This document shows, piece by piece, positions 6,682 through 13,236 of a stretch of DNA of 15,262 nt; the first letter of the stretch is position 1; every line of letters begins with the position of its first letter. A model generated the notes under the pieces. That model saw nothing but the letters and a program-made list of their open reading frames with translations, was not told the DNA's origin and ran no database searches. Source of the stretch: DATKMS01 sp041497995 (GTDB lineage Bacteria; Desulfobacterota; Binatia; HRBIN30); NCBI GenBank assembly GCA_041497995.1, contig JBGQHM010000132.1, positions 1-15,262 on the forward strand, read 5' to 3'. The position numbers and the translations under genes were made by a program.

Positions 6682-7158
6682 ATGGCAACGTTCGAGGTTC
6701 TGGGGATTGATCATATTGACCTGACGGTGAACGACCTGCGGCGCTCGACGCTGTTCTACGAAAAGGTGCTCGGGGCGTTGGGCTTCCGCCGGCTACCGCT
6801 CGATGGGTACGTAGCGTGGGGCAACGCCCAGATGAACATCGCGCTGCGGCCCGCAGCGCCGGAGGAAAGCGCTGCGTTCTTCAACCGCTATCGCGTCGGG
6901 CTGCATCACTTGGCGCTCAAGGCCAAGAGCCGCGACGACATCGACCGCTTCTACGAGTTTCTGCTGCGCGAGCAGATCGTCGTGCTCGATCCGCCGGCCG
7001 ACTACCCGCAGTATGGGCCGCAGTACTATGCCGTGTTCTTCGCTGATCCAGACGGCATGAAGCTCGAGCTCGTGCACTTCCCGTGGGGCTACTGGCGGAA
7101 GGTCCAGACCGAGGGCAGTGACGCGCGGCCACGCTATGCGCCGCGTGGCGACTCGTGA
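6682..7158 (+). CDS. VOC-superfamily (glyoxalase / dioxygenase fold) protein
   Basis: The 158-aa product holds two babbb modules of the vicinal oxygen chelate fold. Module one begins GIDHIDLTVNDLRRSTLFYEKVLG with His11, and module two begins GLHHLALKAKSRDDIDRFYEF. The C-terminal strand YAVFFADPDGMKLELVHFPWGY provides a Glu, and the three positions (His, His, Glu) are those that usually bind a divalent metal. Members include lactoylglutathione lyases, extradiol dioxygenases and resistance proteins; the substrate cannot be told. ATG 6682 is preferred, with AAGGAA at 6667-6672 nine nt upstream, over a TTG at 6664. It ends 3 nt before the convergent P450 gene's stop, with no room for a separate terminator. 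The gene follows the thioesterase by 18 bp, suggesting joint transcription. Confidence 0.85.
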   Translation: MATFEVLGIDHIDLTVNDLRRSTLFYEKVLGALGFRRLPLDGYVAWGNAQMNIALRPAAPEESAAFFNRYRVGLHHLALKAKSRDDIDRFYEFLLREQIVVLDPPADYPQYGPQYYAVFFADPDGMKLELVHFPWGYWRKVQTEGSDARPRYAPRGDS

Positions 7159-7161
7159 GCA

Positions 7162-8424
7162 TCACACCGGGGGATCGAAACGTACCGGCAGCGTGCGCGG
7201 CGCGCGGAACGCGAGGCCGGTGATGTGGACGTCGTTGACCACCCTGTCGAGCCGCAGATTGGGGAGGCGGTCCAGGACCGCGTTGAGCATCACGCGGGTC
7301 TCCATGCGCGCCAAGTGCATACCGAGACACGTATGCGCGCCATACGCAAACGCCATGTGCGCCTTTGGCTCGCGGAAGATGTCGAACTTCTCCGGCTGCG
7401 GGTAGCGACTCTCGTCACGGTTGGCCGCACCCAGGCATGCCCCGACGACGGATCCGGCGGGGATGTGCACGCCGCTGACCTCCACATCACGTACCGCGAG
7501 GCGCGCGATGCCGGTGAGCGGCGCTTCCCAGCGCAGCCCTTCTTCGATCGCCTGGCGCATGAGTGAGCGATCGGCACGCAGGGCATCGAGCTGGTCGGGG
7601 TTGCTCAGCAAACCGAACAGCAGGTTGCTCGACGAGCGGTACGTGGTCTCGGCCCCGGCAGGCAGCAGCAACCGCAGAAACGCGAATATCTCCTCGTCGC
7701 CGAGGCGCTGGCCGTCAAGCTCTGCCTGCGCCAGCACGCTGATCAAGTCGTCACGCGGTGCGCGCCGCCGTTCGGCCAACTGCACACCGAAGTACTCGCG
7801 CAGGTTCTGTGACGCGCCGAAGCCGCGCTCGATGTTGACGGCGATACTGATCAGCTCCACCGCCCAGCGATGGAACTGCGGCAGGTCGGCCTGCGGCAGA
7901 CCGAGCATGCCGGCGATCACTTGGATGGGAAACGGCAAGGTCAAGTCATGGACCAGCTCAGCGTGGCCGCAGCTGGCGAAGCGATCAACGAGCGCGTGGA
8001 CAGTCGGCCCGACGAGCGCCGTCTCCCAGTGCTCCATCGCTTTGAGCGTGAATGCTTGTTGGATCAGTGTGCGATAGCGGTGGTGCTCGGGGTCGTCCAT
8101 TTCGAGGATGCTGTGCCCCATCACCAGACCGACCGATGCGGCATAGCCGCTCGACGAGAATGTTTCCCCGTCGCGCAGCACCTGGACGACCGCGTCGTGG
8201 CTGAGCGCCGTGTAGTACTCACCCGATTGCGACGTCACTGGCTGCGGCATGTGGACGCCAAAGCGCTCGCCGAGCGGCCCTTTGAGCACCGGGCACTCAC
8301 GACGCAGCTCCGCGAAGGTCGGGTACGGATCGCGGACGATACCCGACCCCGTCGATTCGTCGAACACCGCAAACGGGTCGTAGTCGTCGCCGGGTCGTTC
8401 ACCGTCTGCCTTCTTGTCCTGCAC
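7162..8424 (-). CDS. Cytochrome P450
   Basis: A 420-aa soluble bacterial P450, likely a monooxygenase that needs separate ferredoxin and reductase partners, none of which is in the window. The heme-ligand loop is FAYGAHTCLGMHLARME, with the FxxGxHxCxG pattern and Cys366 as thiolate ligand. The I-helix oxygen-activation motif is AGAETT at residues 256-261, with Glu259-Thr260 as acid-alcohol pair instead of the commoner Asp-Thr. The K-helix ExxR is Glu295-Arg298. The N terminus has the DPFAVFDE and RDPYPTFAELRRECPV pattern of class I bacterial P450s. The start is GTG at 8424 (CAC at 8422-8424), with AGGAGA six nt upstream; a longer frame to 8778 runs through the neighbouring gene and is rejected. 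Subfamily and substrate cannot be assigned with confidence. It is downstream of and 17 nt from a small exported protein gene. Confidence 0.95.
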   Translation of the reverse strand: MQDKKADGERPGDDYDPFAVFDESTGSGIVRDPYPTFAELRRECPVLKGPLGERFGVHMPQPVTSQSGEYYTALSHDAVVQVLRDGETFSSSGYAASVGLVMGHSILEMDDPEHHRYRTLIQQAFTLKAMEHWETALVGPTVHALVDRFASCGHAELVHDLTLPFPIQVIAGMLGLPQADLPQFHRWAVELISIAVNIERGFGASQNLREYFGVQLAERRRAPRDDLISVLAQAELDGQRLGDEEIFAFLRLLLPAGAETTYRSSSNLLFGLLSNPDQLDALRADRSLMRQAIEEGLRWEAPLTGIARLAVRDVEVSGVHIPAGSVVGACLGAANRDESRYPQPEKFDIFREPKAHMAFAYGAHTCLGMHLARMETRVMLNAVLDRLPNLRLDRVVNDVHITGLAFRAPRTLPVRFDPPV

Positions 8425-8430
8425 AGCGCT

Positions 8431-8436
8431 TCTCCT
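8431..8436 (-). promoter_or_regulatory. Shine-Dalgarno setting the GTG start of the P450
   Basis: On the minus strand AGGAGA is 6 nt from GTG (8424). This decides the P450 start at GTG and yields the typical length of about 420 aa. Confidence 0.7.
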
Positions 8437-8441
8437 CTCGA

Positions 8442-8741
8442 TCACCAACAGACAAGCTTCAGGTTGGGGGAGTCTTGGTTGCAGCGGTGGGCGAAGTGCA
8501 CGCCAGGTTCCGCTCGCGCATCGCGCAACGGCTGTTCCATGGGCACGAAGCCGGACGACGCAGGCGCTTCGGGGCGCATCAGGATGGCCCCGCCGACGAC
8601 GAAGCCGACGTACGCAGCGATTGAACCGATGACGAGGACGGCGGTTTCGACCGCGCGCGCCGGCCGTGGTCCGGTACCGACGCACAACAGCGCGATGATC
8701 ACGGTCAGCACAACGGTTCGACGTGCGCGCTCGAACTTCAT
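8442..8741 (-). CDS. Small exported hypothetical protein, upstream partner of the P450
   Basis: A 99-aa protein that I do not recognise. It begins MKFERARRTVVLTVIIALL, a positively charged n-region plus hydrophobic core, and has a good signal peptidase I site after PARA (before VET). A second hydrophobic stretch, TAVLVIGSIAAYVGFVVGGAILM, could anchor the mature protein in the membrane. The rest is short and polar and ends NLKLVCW, with two Cys in the last 15 residues (HRCNQ and VCW). A strong ribosome-binding site, GGAGG at 8750-8754 (minus strand), is 8 nt from the ATG at 8741. Its stop is 17 nt before the P450 start, so the two are very probably co-transcribed. A role linked to the P450 is inferred only from adjacency. 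Confidence 0.65.
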   Translation of the reverse strand: MKFERARRTVVLTVIIALLCVGTGPRPARAVETAVLVIGSIAAYVGFVVGGAILMRPEAPASSGFVPMEQPLRDARAEPGVHFAHRCNQDSPNLKLVCW

Positions 8742-8925
8742 GTCGCCTTCCTCCACGTGGCGCTGGATGCGAGCGCAACCTACCCCACTCTTCTTGCTAT
8801 GGCCACCGCCGATGTCCCACACCGGCGTCCCCTGCCGGATGGCGCCGCGCTCGGTCGCCCGCGTCATCGTCAGCTCCAAGCCTCCTGTGCTATGACCGAG
8901 CGCATCATCGACAGGAGGTTCAGCC
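8742..8925. promoter_or_regulatory. Divergent intergenic region with a possible extended -10 promoter
   Basis: These 184 bases separate divergent genes and should hold promoters for both strands. On the + strand TGC followed by TATGAC at 8888-8896 resembles an extended -10 box, about 30 nt before the GTG start at 8926. No good -35 element is seen at 17 nt upstream. On the minus strand I could not pick a convincing promoter. AGGAGG at 8913-8918 is the ribosome-binding site for the + strand gene. Confidence 0.3.
8913..8918 (+). promoter_or_regulatory. Shine-Dalgarno of the IsdG-type gene
   Basis: AGGAGG, 7 nt before GTG 8926. It fixes the GTG start and places the catalytic Asn at residue 6. 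Confidence 0.8.
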
Positions 8926-9291
8926 GTGTTTGTTGTCACCAATCGCATCCCCGTCACCCGCAGCCAGGAATCGGCGTTCGAAGAACGCTTCCGCAACCGC
9001 GCGCATCTCATCGACCAGTCGCCCGGGTTCATCAAGAACTTGGTCTTGCGGCCGGTGCAGCGTCGCTTCAGTCACCAGACCGGTCAGTGGGAGGAGAGCA
9101 TCGAGCAAGGCTACTACCTCGTGCAAACGTACTGGGAGAGTGAGCAAGCGTTCTGGAACTGGACGAAGAGCGAGTCATTCCGTGCTGCGCACAGCAACCG
9201 GCCGCCCGCCGAGATGTTCGCCGGCCCCAACGTGCTGGAGATCCACGAGGTGATTCAGAGCACCGAGAAGCGCGACGGCACCGCATCCTGA
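8926..9291 (+). CDS. Heme-degrading monooxygenase, IsdG / ABM-fold family
   Basis: The 121-aa product fits the dimeric alpha+beta-barrel (antibiotic biosynthesis monooxygenase) fold and specifically the heme-degrading branch. It begins MFVVTNRIPV with Asn6 placed as in IsdG (MKFMAENRLT). It then has the pattern WESEQAFWNWTKSESFRAAH, giving Trp79 and His89 ten residues apart, exactly as Trp66 and His76 in Staphylococcus IsdG. All three catalytic or heme-ligand residues are therefore present. The predicted reaction is oxidative opening of heme with iron release in the cytoplasm. The start is GTG at 8926 with an excellent AGGAGG 7 nt upstream. It is divergent from the P450 unit and 53 bp ahead of efpL. 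Family-level confidence is high; the product, biliverdin-like or other, cannot be told. Confidence 0.85.
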   Translation: MFVVTNRIPVTRSQESAFEERFRNRAHLIDQSPGFIKNLVLRPVQRRFSHQTGQWEESIEQGYYLVQTYWESEQAFWNWTKSESFRAAHSNRPPAEMFAGPNVLEIHEVIQSTEKRDGTAS

Positions 9292-9344
9292 GGGCGATTG
9301 TCGGCCATCGTGATTTTTGTTCGCGCACACGCTACACACCCGTC

Positions 9345-9917
9345 ATGCTCACTGCCAACGAGTTCAAACGCGGTCTGCGGATCGAGATCGACGGCGATCC
9401 GTATCTCGTCATGGACATCCACGTCCAGTCCCCATCGGCGCGCGGCGCCAGCACGCTGGTCAAAGCGAAGGTGCGCAACCTGCGTAGCGGCAACGTCTTC
9501 GATCGCACCTTCAAAGCCAGCGACAAGGTCACCGAGGCGCAGCTCGAGCTGCGGCCGGTGCAATATCTCTACAGCGACGGCGACGGGTACCATTTCATGG
9601 ACACGGAGTCGTACGAGCAGTTCACGCTGAGCGCCGAGGCGCTCGGTGACGACGCCGGCTATCTCATCGAAGGCCTGGCGGGCATCCGCTCGGTGGTGTT
9701 CAAGGGCAGCGTCATGAACATTCAGCTGCCGCAATCCGTCGTGCTGAAGATTCGCGAGACCGACCCGGCGGTAAAAGGTGCCACCGCGCACGCGCAGACG
9801 AAACCCGCGACCCTCGAAACCGGGTTGGTCATCCAGGTACCGGGGTACCTTGAAAGCGGCGAGGCTGTGCAGATCGACACCGTCGACGGCCGCTTCATGG
9901 CGCGCGCGAAAGGCTGA
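9345..9917 (+). CDS. efpL: Elongation factor P-like protein EfpL (YeiP)
   Basis: The 190-aa product has the three-domain EF-P architecture: KOW-like N-terminal barrel, middle OB domain, and C-terminal OB domain ending LVIQVPGYLESGEAVQIDT. It belongs to the YeiP/EfpL branch. The loop that contacts the P-site tRNA reads HVQSPSARGAST with Arg33 at the tip, matching the QSPTARGAAT loop of E. coli YeiP, instead of the lysine of classical EF-P or the PGR of rhamnosylated EF-P. The C-terminal ATAHAQTKPATLETGL segment also follows the YeiP form. EF-P proteins relieve ribosome stalling at proline-rich stretches; EfpL is reported to help on further motifs with an unmodified arginine. No Shine-Dalgarno is visible before the ATG, so the transcript may be leaderless or weakly initiated. 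A canonical efp should exist elsewhere in the genome. Confidence 0.93.
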   Translation: MLTANEFKRGLRIEIDGDPYLVMDIHVQSPSARGASTLVKAKVRNLRSGNVFDRTFKASDKVTEAQLELRPVQYLYSDGDGYHFMDTESYEQFTLSAEALGDDAGYLIEGLAGIRSVVFKGSVMNIQLPQSVVLKIRETDPAVKGATAHAQTKPATLETGLVIQVPGYLESGEAVQIDTVDGRFMARAKG

Positions 9918-9950
9918 GCGCCGCACACAAATGTAAGAACGTGCGGACGC
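9918..9950. other. Hairpin just after efpL
   Basis: GCGCCGCAC at 9918-9926 can pair with GTGCGG-A-CGC at 9941-9950, a nine-pair GC-rich stem with one bulged A and a 14-nt AT-richer loop. It starts at the base after the efpL stop. No U tract follows, so it is not a standard intrinsic terminator. It may stabilise the 3' end or cause partial termination. Confidence 0.35.
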
Positions 9951-9996
9951 GCGAAGCATTGCCACGCCCGCTGCTCCGTCGTATCGACTGCAAGCA

Positions 9997-10479
9997 ATGG
10001 CGAACAAGGAACTGGGCTATCGCGTGCGTCACGCAGCGCCTACGGATGCGGCGGTCATCACGCATCACCGCATTGCAATGTTCCGTGACATGGGTGTGCT
10101 CGATGAGCGTGAAGTGCCGGCCCTGAACGCGGCAACGCGCGCGTATCTTGCGGAGTCCCTGCCGAGCGGCGCGTATCTCGGGTGGATGGTGGAGGCAGCC
10201 GGCGAAGTCGTTGCGGGCGGCGGCGTCATCATGCGCCAACTACTGCCCCGCCCCGGTCAGCCCGACGGTGGCGAGGAAGCGTACGTGCTGAACGTCTACG
10301 TCGAGCCGGCGCACCGCCGCCGCGGCCTCGCACGCGCGCTGATGGAGGCGATCCTCGACTGGTGCCGCACGCGGCACGTCAGCCGCGTCAGCTTGCACGC
10401 ATCAGACGCAGGCCGGCCGCTCTATGAGAGCATGGCGTTCGCGCAGACCAACGAGATGCGCCGCGACGACCTTGCGTGA
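9997..10479 (+). CDS. GNAT-family N-acetyltransferase
   Basis: A 160-aa single-domain GNAT protein. After the first strand and helix (YRVRHAAPTDAAVITHHRIAMF) come the central strands WMVEAAGEVVAGGGVIM and AYVLNVYVEPAHRRRGLARALMEAIL. The latter contains motif A with the acetyl-CoA pyrophosphate-binding pattern RRRGLA (residues 107-112). The C-terminal part, VSLHASDAGRPLYESMAFAQTNEM, is the usual motif B, where the tyrosine often serves as general acid. The acceptor substrate is unknown. There is no good ribosome-binding site before the ATG. Its last codons overlap the proposed start of the sigma factor gene, so the two are likely translated from one message. Confidence 0.88.
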   Translation: MANKELGYRVRHAAPTDAAVITHHRIAMFRDMGVLDEREVPALNAATRAYLAESLPSGAYLGWMVEAAGEVVAGGGVIMRQLLPRPGQPDGGEEAYVLNVYVEPAHRRRGLARALMEAILDWCRTRHVSRVSLHASDAGRPLYESMAFAQTNEMRRDDLA

Positions 10480-11314
10480 GACAAGTGAGCAGATGCTGCT
10501 CGCGGCAGCGCGAGGCGGCGACAAGGATGCTCTGGAAGCGCTCCTCCTGCGCTACCAGCCGCGTGTGTACCGTTTCGGGATGAAGATGTGCGGGGACCCG
10601 GAGGACGCCAAGGATGTCCTCCAGGAGACGCTTCTCGCTATGGCGCGCGGCGTGCGCGACTTCCGCGGCGCCTCGTCACTCTCGACCTGGCTCTACACCA
10701 TCGCGCGGAGCTTCTGCATCAAGAAGCGGCGACACCGCCGGTTCGCACCCGACAAGCAACAGTCGCTCGATGCGGTGCTCGCCGATGAGGGCGTGCAATT
10801 GCCCGATCCGCGTCCCGGCCCGGAAGAAGACTTGGCGGGACGGCAAGTCGAGGCCGTGCTGGCACGTGCGATCGCCGCACTCGATCCGATGTACCGCGAA
10901 GTGCTGGTCTTGCGCGATATCGAGGGTCTAACGGCACCCGAGGTCGCCGAAGTCCTGAGCATCGGAGTCGACGCCGTGAAGAGTCGTCTGCACCGCGCGC
11001 GCCTCGCGGTGCGCGCGGCGATCCTGCCCGACCTCGGGATGGGTGACGCAGAGACGGCGCGTGGCAGCCGGCAAGAGTGCCCGGACGTGCTGAGCCTGTT
11101 CTCGCGCCATCTCGAAGGCGAGATCAGTGCAGACCTCTGTGCGCAGATGGAGCGTCATCTAGACGACTGTGGCCGTTGCCGGGGCGCGTGTGAGTCCCTC
11201 AAGCGCACCCTGGCGCTGTGCCACAGCGCGCCAACTCCCCAGGTACCCGAGTCGGTCCAGCAGGCCGTCCGCAAGAGTCTGCGGCAACTGCTCACGACCG
11301 ACGCCGGACATTGA
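10472..11314 (+). CDS. ECF-type sigma factor fused to a C-terminal anti-sigma-like zinc finger
   Basis: The 280-aa product has a sigma region 2 at about residues 20-90 (LEALLLRYQPRVYRFGMKMCGDPEDAKDVLQET, given here in part; then FRGASSLSTWLYTIARSF). Region 4 follows at 128-182 (LDPMYREVLVLRDIEGLTAPEVAEVL with the helix-turn-helix VDAVKSRLHRARLAVR). After a linker comes a zf-HC2-like domain (about 200-250): CPDVLSLFSRHLEGEIS, then His229 LDD Cys233 GR Cys236, the HxxxCxxC zinc motif of anti-sigma factors, with Cys203 and Cys240 nearby. Such a domain normally sits on a separate anti-sigma protein. Starts are uncertain: TTG 10472 overlaps the GNAT stop by 8 nt and gives RETSEQMLLAAARGGD as expected for region 2; ATG 10493 is an alternative, and ATG 10424 would overlap GNAT by 56 nt. 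Expected role: zinc- or redox-responsive transcription initiation. Confidence 0.85.
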   Translation: MRETSEQMLLAAARGGDKDALEALLLRYQPRVYRFGMKMCGDPEDAKDVLQETLLAMARGVRDFRGASSLSTWLYTIARSFCIKKRRHRRFAPDKQQSLDAVLADEGVQLPDPRPGPEEDLAGRQVEAVLARAIAALDPMYREVLVLRDIEGLTAPEVAEVLSIGVDAVKSRLHRARLAVRAAILPDLGMGDAETARGSRQECPDVLSLFSRHLEGEISADLCAQMERHLDDCGRCRGACESLKRTLALCHSAPTPQVPESVQQAVRKSLRQLLTTDAGH

Positions 11315-11543
11315 CGGGCAGGGCGGGCACGCCACCGGCGCTTGCCTGGGCCGCCATTCCTCTTTCAGGGTCGGGAAGGGCACCAGCGCGGATTCCGACT
11401 GCTGTGAATCACACGAGCGGTGCGGTCGCCCCGCGGTCAGCCGCCAAGTGGCGCGGTATTGGCTGTGGGGCAAGCGAGAACCGGATCGAACCCTTTCGCT
11501 CACAGCTGGCTCTTACCCGGTAGGAACCTCAAGGGAGCGAAAC
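11315..11543. other. 229-bp intergenic region with a possible structured leader
   Basis: This is the longest gene-free stretch of the window. The main structure seen is a hairpin at 11462-11506: GCTGTG (11462-11467) and AGCGA (11473-11477) pair with TCGCT-CACAGC (11496-11506), leaving GGGCA bulged on the 5' side and an 18-nt loop. It ends 37 nt before the next gene. No clear promoter was identified. A GGAACC at 11523-11528 resembles an ECF -35 box, but it is too close to the ATG at 11544 to serve that gene. The open frame that spans the gap in line with the next gene has no family resemblance before 11544. Confidence 0.35.
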
Positions 11544-11726
11544 ATGACTGAACGTGTAGTTCGTCTGCTGGCTGGGACAATGGTTGCGGTGAGCCTCCTC
11601 CTCGGGCACTTCGTGTCGCCCTACTGGCATCTACTGGCCGTATTCGTCTCGCTGAATCTGATTCAGTCGTCCTTCACCGGCTTCTGCCCCGCGGAGAAAG
11701 TGCTGAAGCGACTTGGTACGACGTGA
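11544..11726 (+). CDS. DUF2892 / YgaP-like small inner-membrane protein
   Basis: The 60-aa product follows the DUF2892 pattern: an N-terminal ERVVRLLAGTM, two hydrophobic helices (about residues 9-22 and 28-42), and the C-terminal signature SFTGFCPAEKVLKRLG, which fits the TGxCPxxxxLG motif. It is likely an inner-membrane protein with unknown function; in YgaP the same domain anchors a rhodanese. AAGGGAG at 11531-11537 is 6 nt from the ATG and makes this start much better than any upstream one in the same frame. The stop is 19 nt before the proposed start of the TolC-like gene, so it probably heads the efflux operon. Confidence 0.85.
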   Translation: MTERVVRLLAGTMVAVSLLLGHFVSPYWHLLAVFVSLNLIQSSFTGFCPAEKVLKRLGTT

Positions 11727-11745
11727 CCGCGAAAGCGTCGCGCGC

Positions 11746-13236
11746 ATGACGCAATCCACGACGATGGACGCGCTGCCCTCTCTTCAGACGTTTTGCGTCT
11801 TGCGTCTTTTCCGCGTGGCCTTCTTGGTGTGGGCGACGGCGAGCTGCAGCCTGACGCGCGAGCATTCGACTGCAGCTCCTCTATCGCCGGTGGTGGACGC
11901 GCGTCCCATCGCCGTTGCGGCGCCCACGCCAACCGATTTCACCGATGCGGAAGCGCCAGCCACGCCGCTGACGCTCGATGAAGTGATTGCGCTGGCGTTT
12001 GCGCAGAACCCGGACATCCGCGCCGCTGCGGAACGCATCGGTGAAGCCGAGGCGCGCGTCGGTGAAGCCACCGCCGCCTTCTACCCGCAGGTGTCCACCC
12101 GGCTGGCCTACACGCGCACCGACAATCCGGCGGTGGCCTTCGGCATGATCCTCGCGCAGCGACGGTTCTCGTTCACCGGAGTGAACTTCAACGAACCCGG
12201 TCCGACGCAAGACGTGCGCCCTGAGATCTTCGGCGCCATCCCACTGTTCCGCGGCGGACAGGACTACGAACGTCGCGAGGCGGCGGCGCTCGGGGTCGAG
12301 GCCGCGAAGCTGGAGCGCGCGGCAATGCGCAACGTACTCGCCGATGCGGTCATTGCGGCGTACTACGCGCTGCTCGCCGGACCAGAGCAGGTCGAGGTCA
12401 CGCGGCTGTCGATCGACGCCGTGGGCAGCGCGCTGGCACAGGCGCGCGCCCGCGTCGCGGCAGGTACAGCGCTGAAATCGGACACGCTGTCGCTCGAAGT
12501 ACGCCAGGCCGCGACGCAGGAAGGGCACATCCGCGCCGAGAATGCCGTCGAGCTCGCGCGTTCCGGGCTGCGCATCTTGCTCGGCATGCCCGCAACCGAG
12601 CCGCTCCAGGTCGTTGCACTCAAGAACACGAGTGAGCCGCCACTGCCGGACACCTTTCCCGACGCGCTGCGGCGCGCCGTCGCCGGTCGGCCGGAGATTC
12701 AAGCTTCCGCGCAGGTGGTGGCCATGCGCGCGCATGAAGTGAAGGTCGAGCGCGCCGCGTACCTGCCGCGCATCGATGCCGTCGGCAGCTACGGTCAGGA
12801 CGCCGAGAACCTCGATCTCTCGCGCTCGCAAGACAACTGGACGTTCGGGGCCACCGCCGAGTTGGATCTGTTCTCGGGCTTCCGCACCAAGGAGCGTATC
12901 CGCGCCGCCGAGCGCCGCCTCGCCGAGGCGCGTGAGGCGGAACGCAAGGCGCGTCTGGAAGTCGAGCGCGACGTCCAGACCGCCTTCCTCGCTTTCCATG
13001 AAGCCCGCCAACGTGCATCCGTCACGGAATCTGCGATCACTGCTGCGGAGGAAGCGTTGCGGCTTGTGCAGGCGCAATACCAAGCTGGCGCCGCCACCAT
13101 CACGCGCTACCTCGAAGCCGAGGTCGCACGCACCGACGCCCGCTCGCGTGCGATCGCCGCCCGCTACGACACACGTCGCGCTGAAGCGGGCCTGCGCAAG
13201 GCGATCGGACAGTGGGCGGAGGTCACACAGCAATGA
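11746..13236 (+). CDS. TolC-family outer-membrane efflux protein
   Basis: With the ATG at 11746 the product is 496 aa. It contains two OEP repeats of long helices and short strands: LTLDEVIALAFAQNPDIRAA opens the first and FPDALRRAVAGRPEIQAS the second, with DLFSGFRTKERIRAAERRLAEA in the typical second-repeat strand-helix junction. These trimers form the outer-membrane channel and periplasmic tunnel of tripartite pumps. A signal segment ending TASC (FLVWATASC) suggests lipidation. Start choice is uncertain. ATG 11746, ATG 11764 and TTG 11800 are all in frame; the last gives a neat short lipoprotein signal (MRLFRVAFLVWATASC), and none has a Shine-Dalgarno. The stop overlaps the adaptor start (ATGA). 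Confidence 0.92.
   Translation: MTQSTTMDALPSLQTFCVLRLFRVAFLVWATASCSLTREHSTAAPLSPVVDARPIAVAAPTPTDFTDAEAPATPLTLDEVIALAFAQNPDIRAAAERIGEAEARVGEATAAFYPQVSTRLAYTRTDNPAVAFGMILAQRRFSFTGVNFNEPGPTQDVRPEIFGAIPLFRGGQDYERREAAALGVEAAKLERAAMRNVLADAVIAAYYALLAGPEQVEVTRLSIDAVGSALAQARARVAAGTALKSDTLSLEVRQAATQEGHIRAENAVELARSGLRILLGMPATEPLQVVALKNTSEPPLPDTFPDALRRAVAGRPEIQASAQVVAMRAHEVKVERAAYLPRIDAVGSYGQDAENLDLSRSQDNWTFGATAELDLFSGFRTKERIRAAERRLAEAREAERKARLEVERDVQTAFLAFHEARQRASVTESAITAAEEALRLVQAQYQAGAATITRYLEAEVARTDARSRAIAARYDTRRAEAGLRKAIGQWAEVTQQ

Noticed and set aside
7159..7161. Terminator between the convergent VOC and P450 genes
   Set aside because: Only 3 nt separate the two stops and no hairpin with a U tract was seen in either direction.
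8425..8778. N-terminal extension of the P450 to 8778 on the minus strand
   Set aside because: It overlaps the small exported gene in another frame; AGGAGA 6 nt before GTG 8424 and the normal P450 length support the shorter form.
8757..9143. Open frames on the + strand overlapping the start of the IsdG-type gene
   Set aside because: They overlap the clear family gene in other frames and show no domain pattern or ribosome-binding site.
11523..11528. GGAACC as an ECF -35 element for the DUF2892 operon
   Set aside because: It lies 15 nt from the ATG, leaving no room for a -10 box and transcription start before the gene; the match is likely chance.
11169..11543. Upstream extension of the DUF2892 frame to 11169
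   Set aside because: It overlaps the sigma/zinc-finger gene and encodes no recognisable domain before ATG 11544, which has its own AAGGGAG.
11881..13233. 450-codon open frame on the minus strand opposite the TolC-like gene
   Set aside because: It is an antisense shadow of a well-conserved gene in high-GC DNA, is rich in Arg/Gly/Asp without a family pattern, and has no ribosome-binding site.
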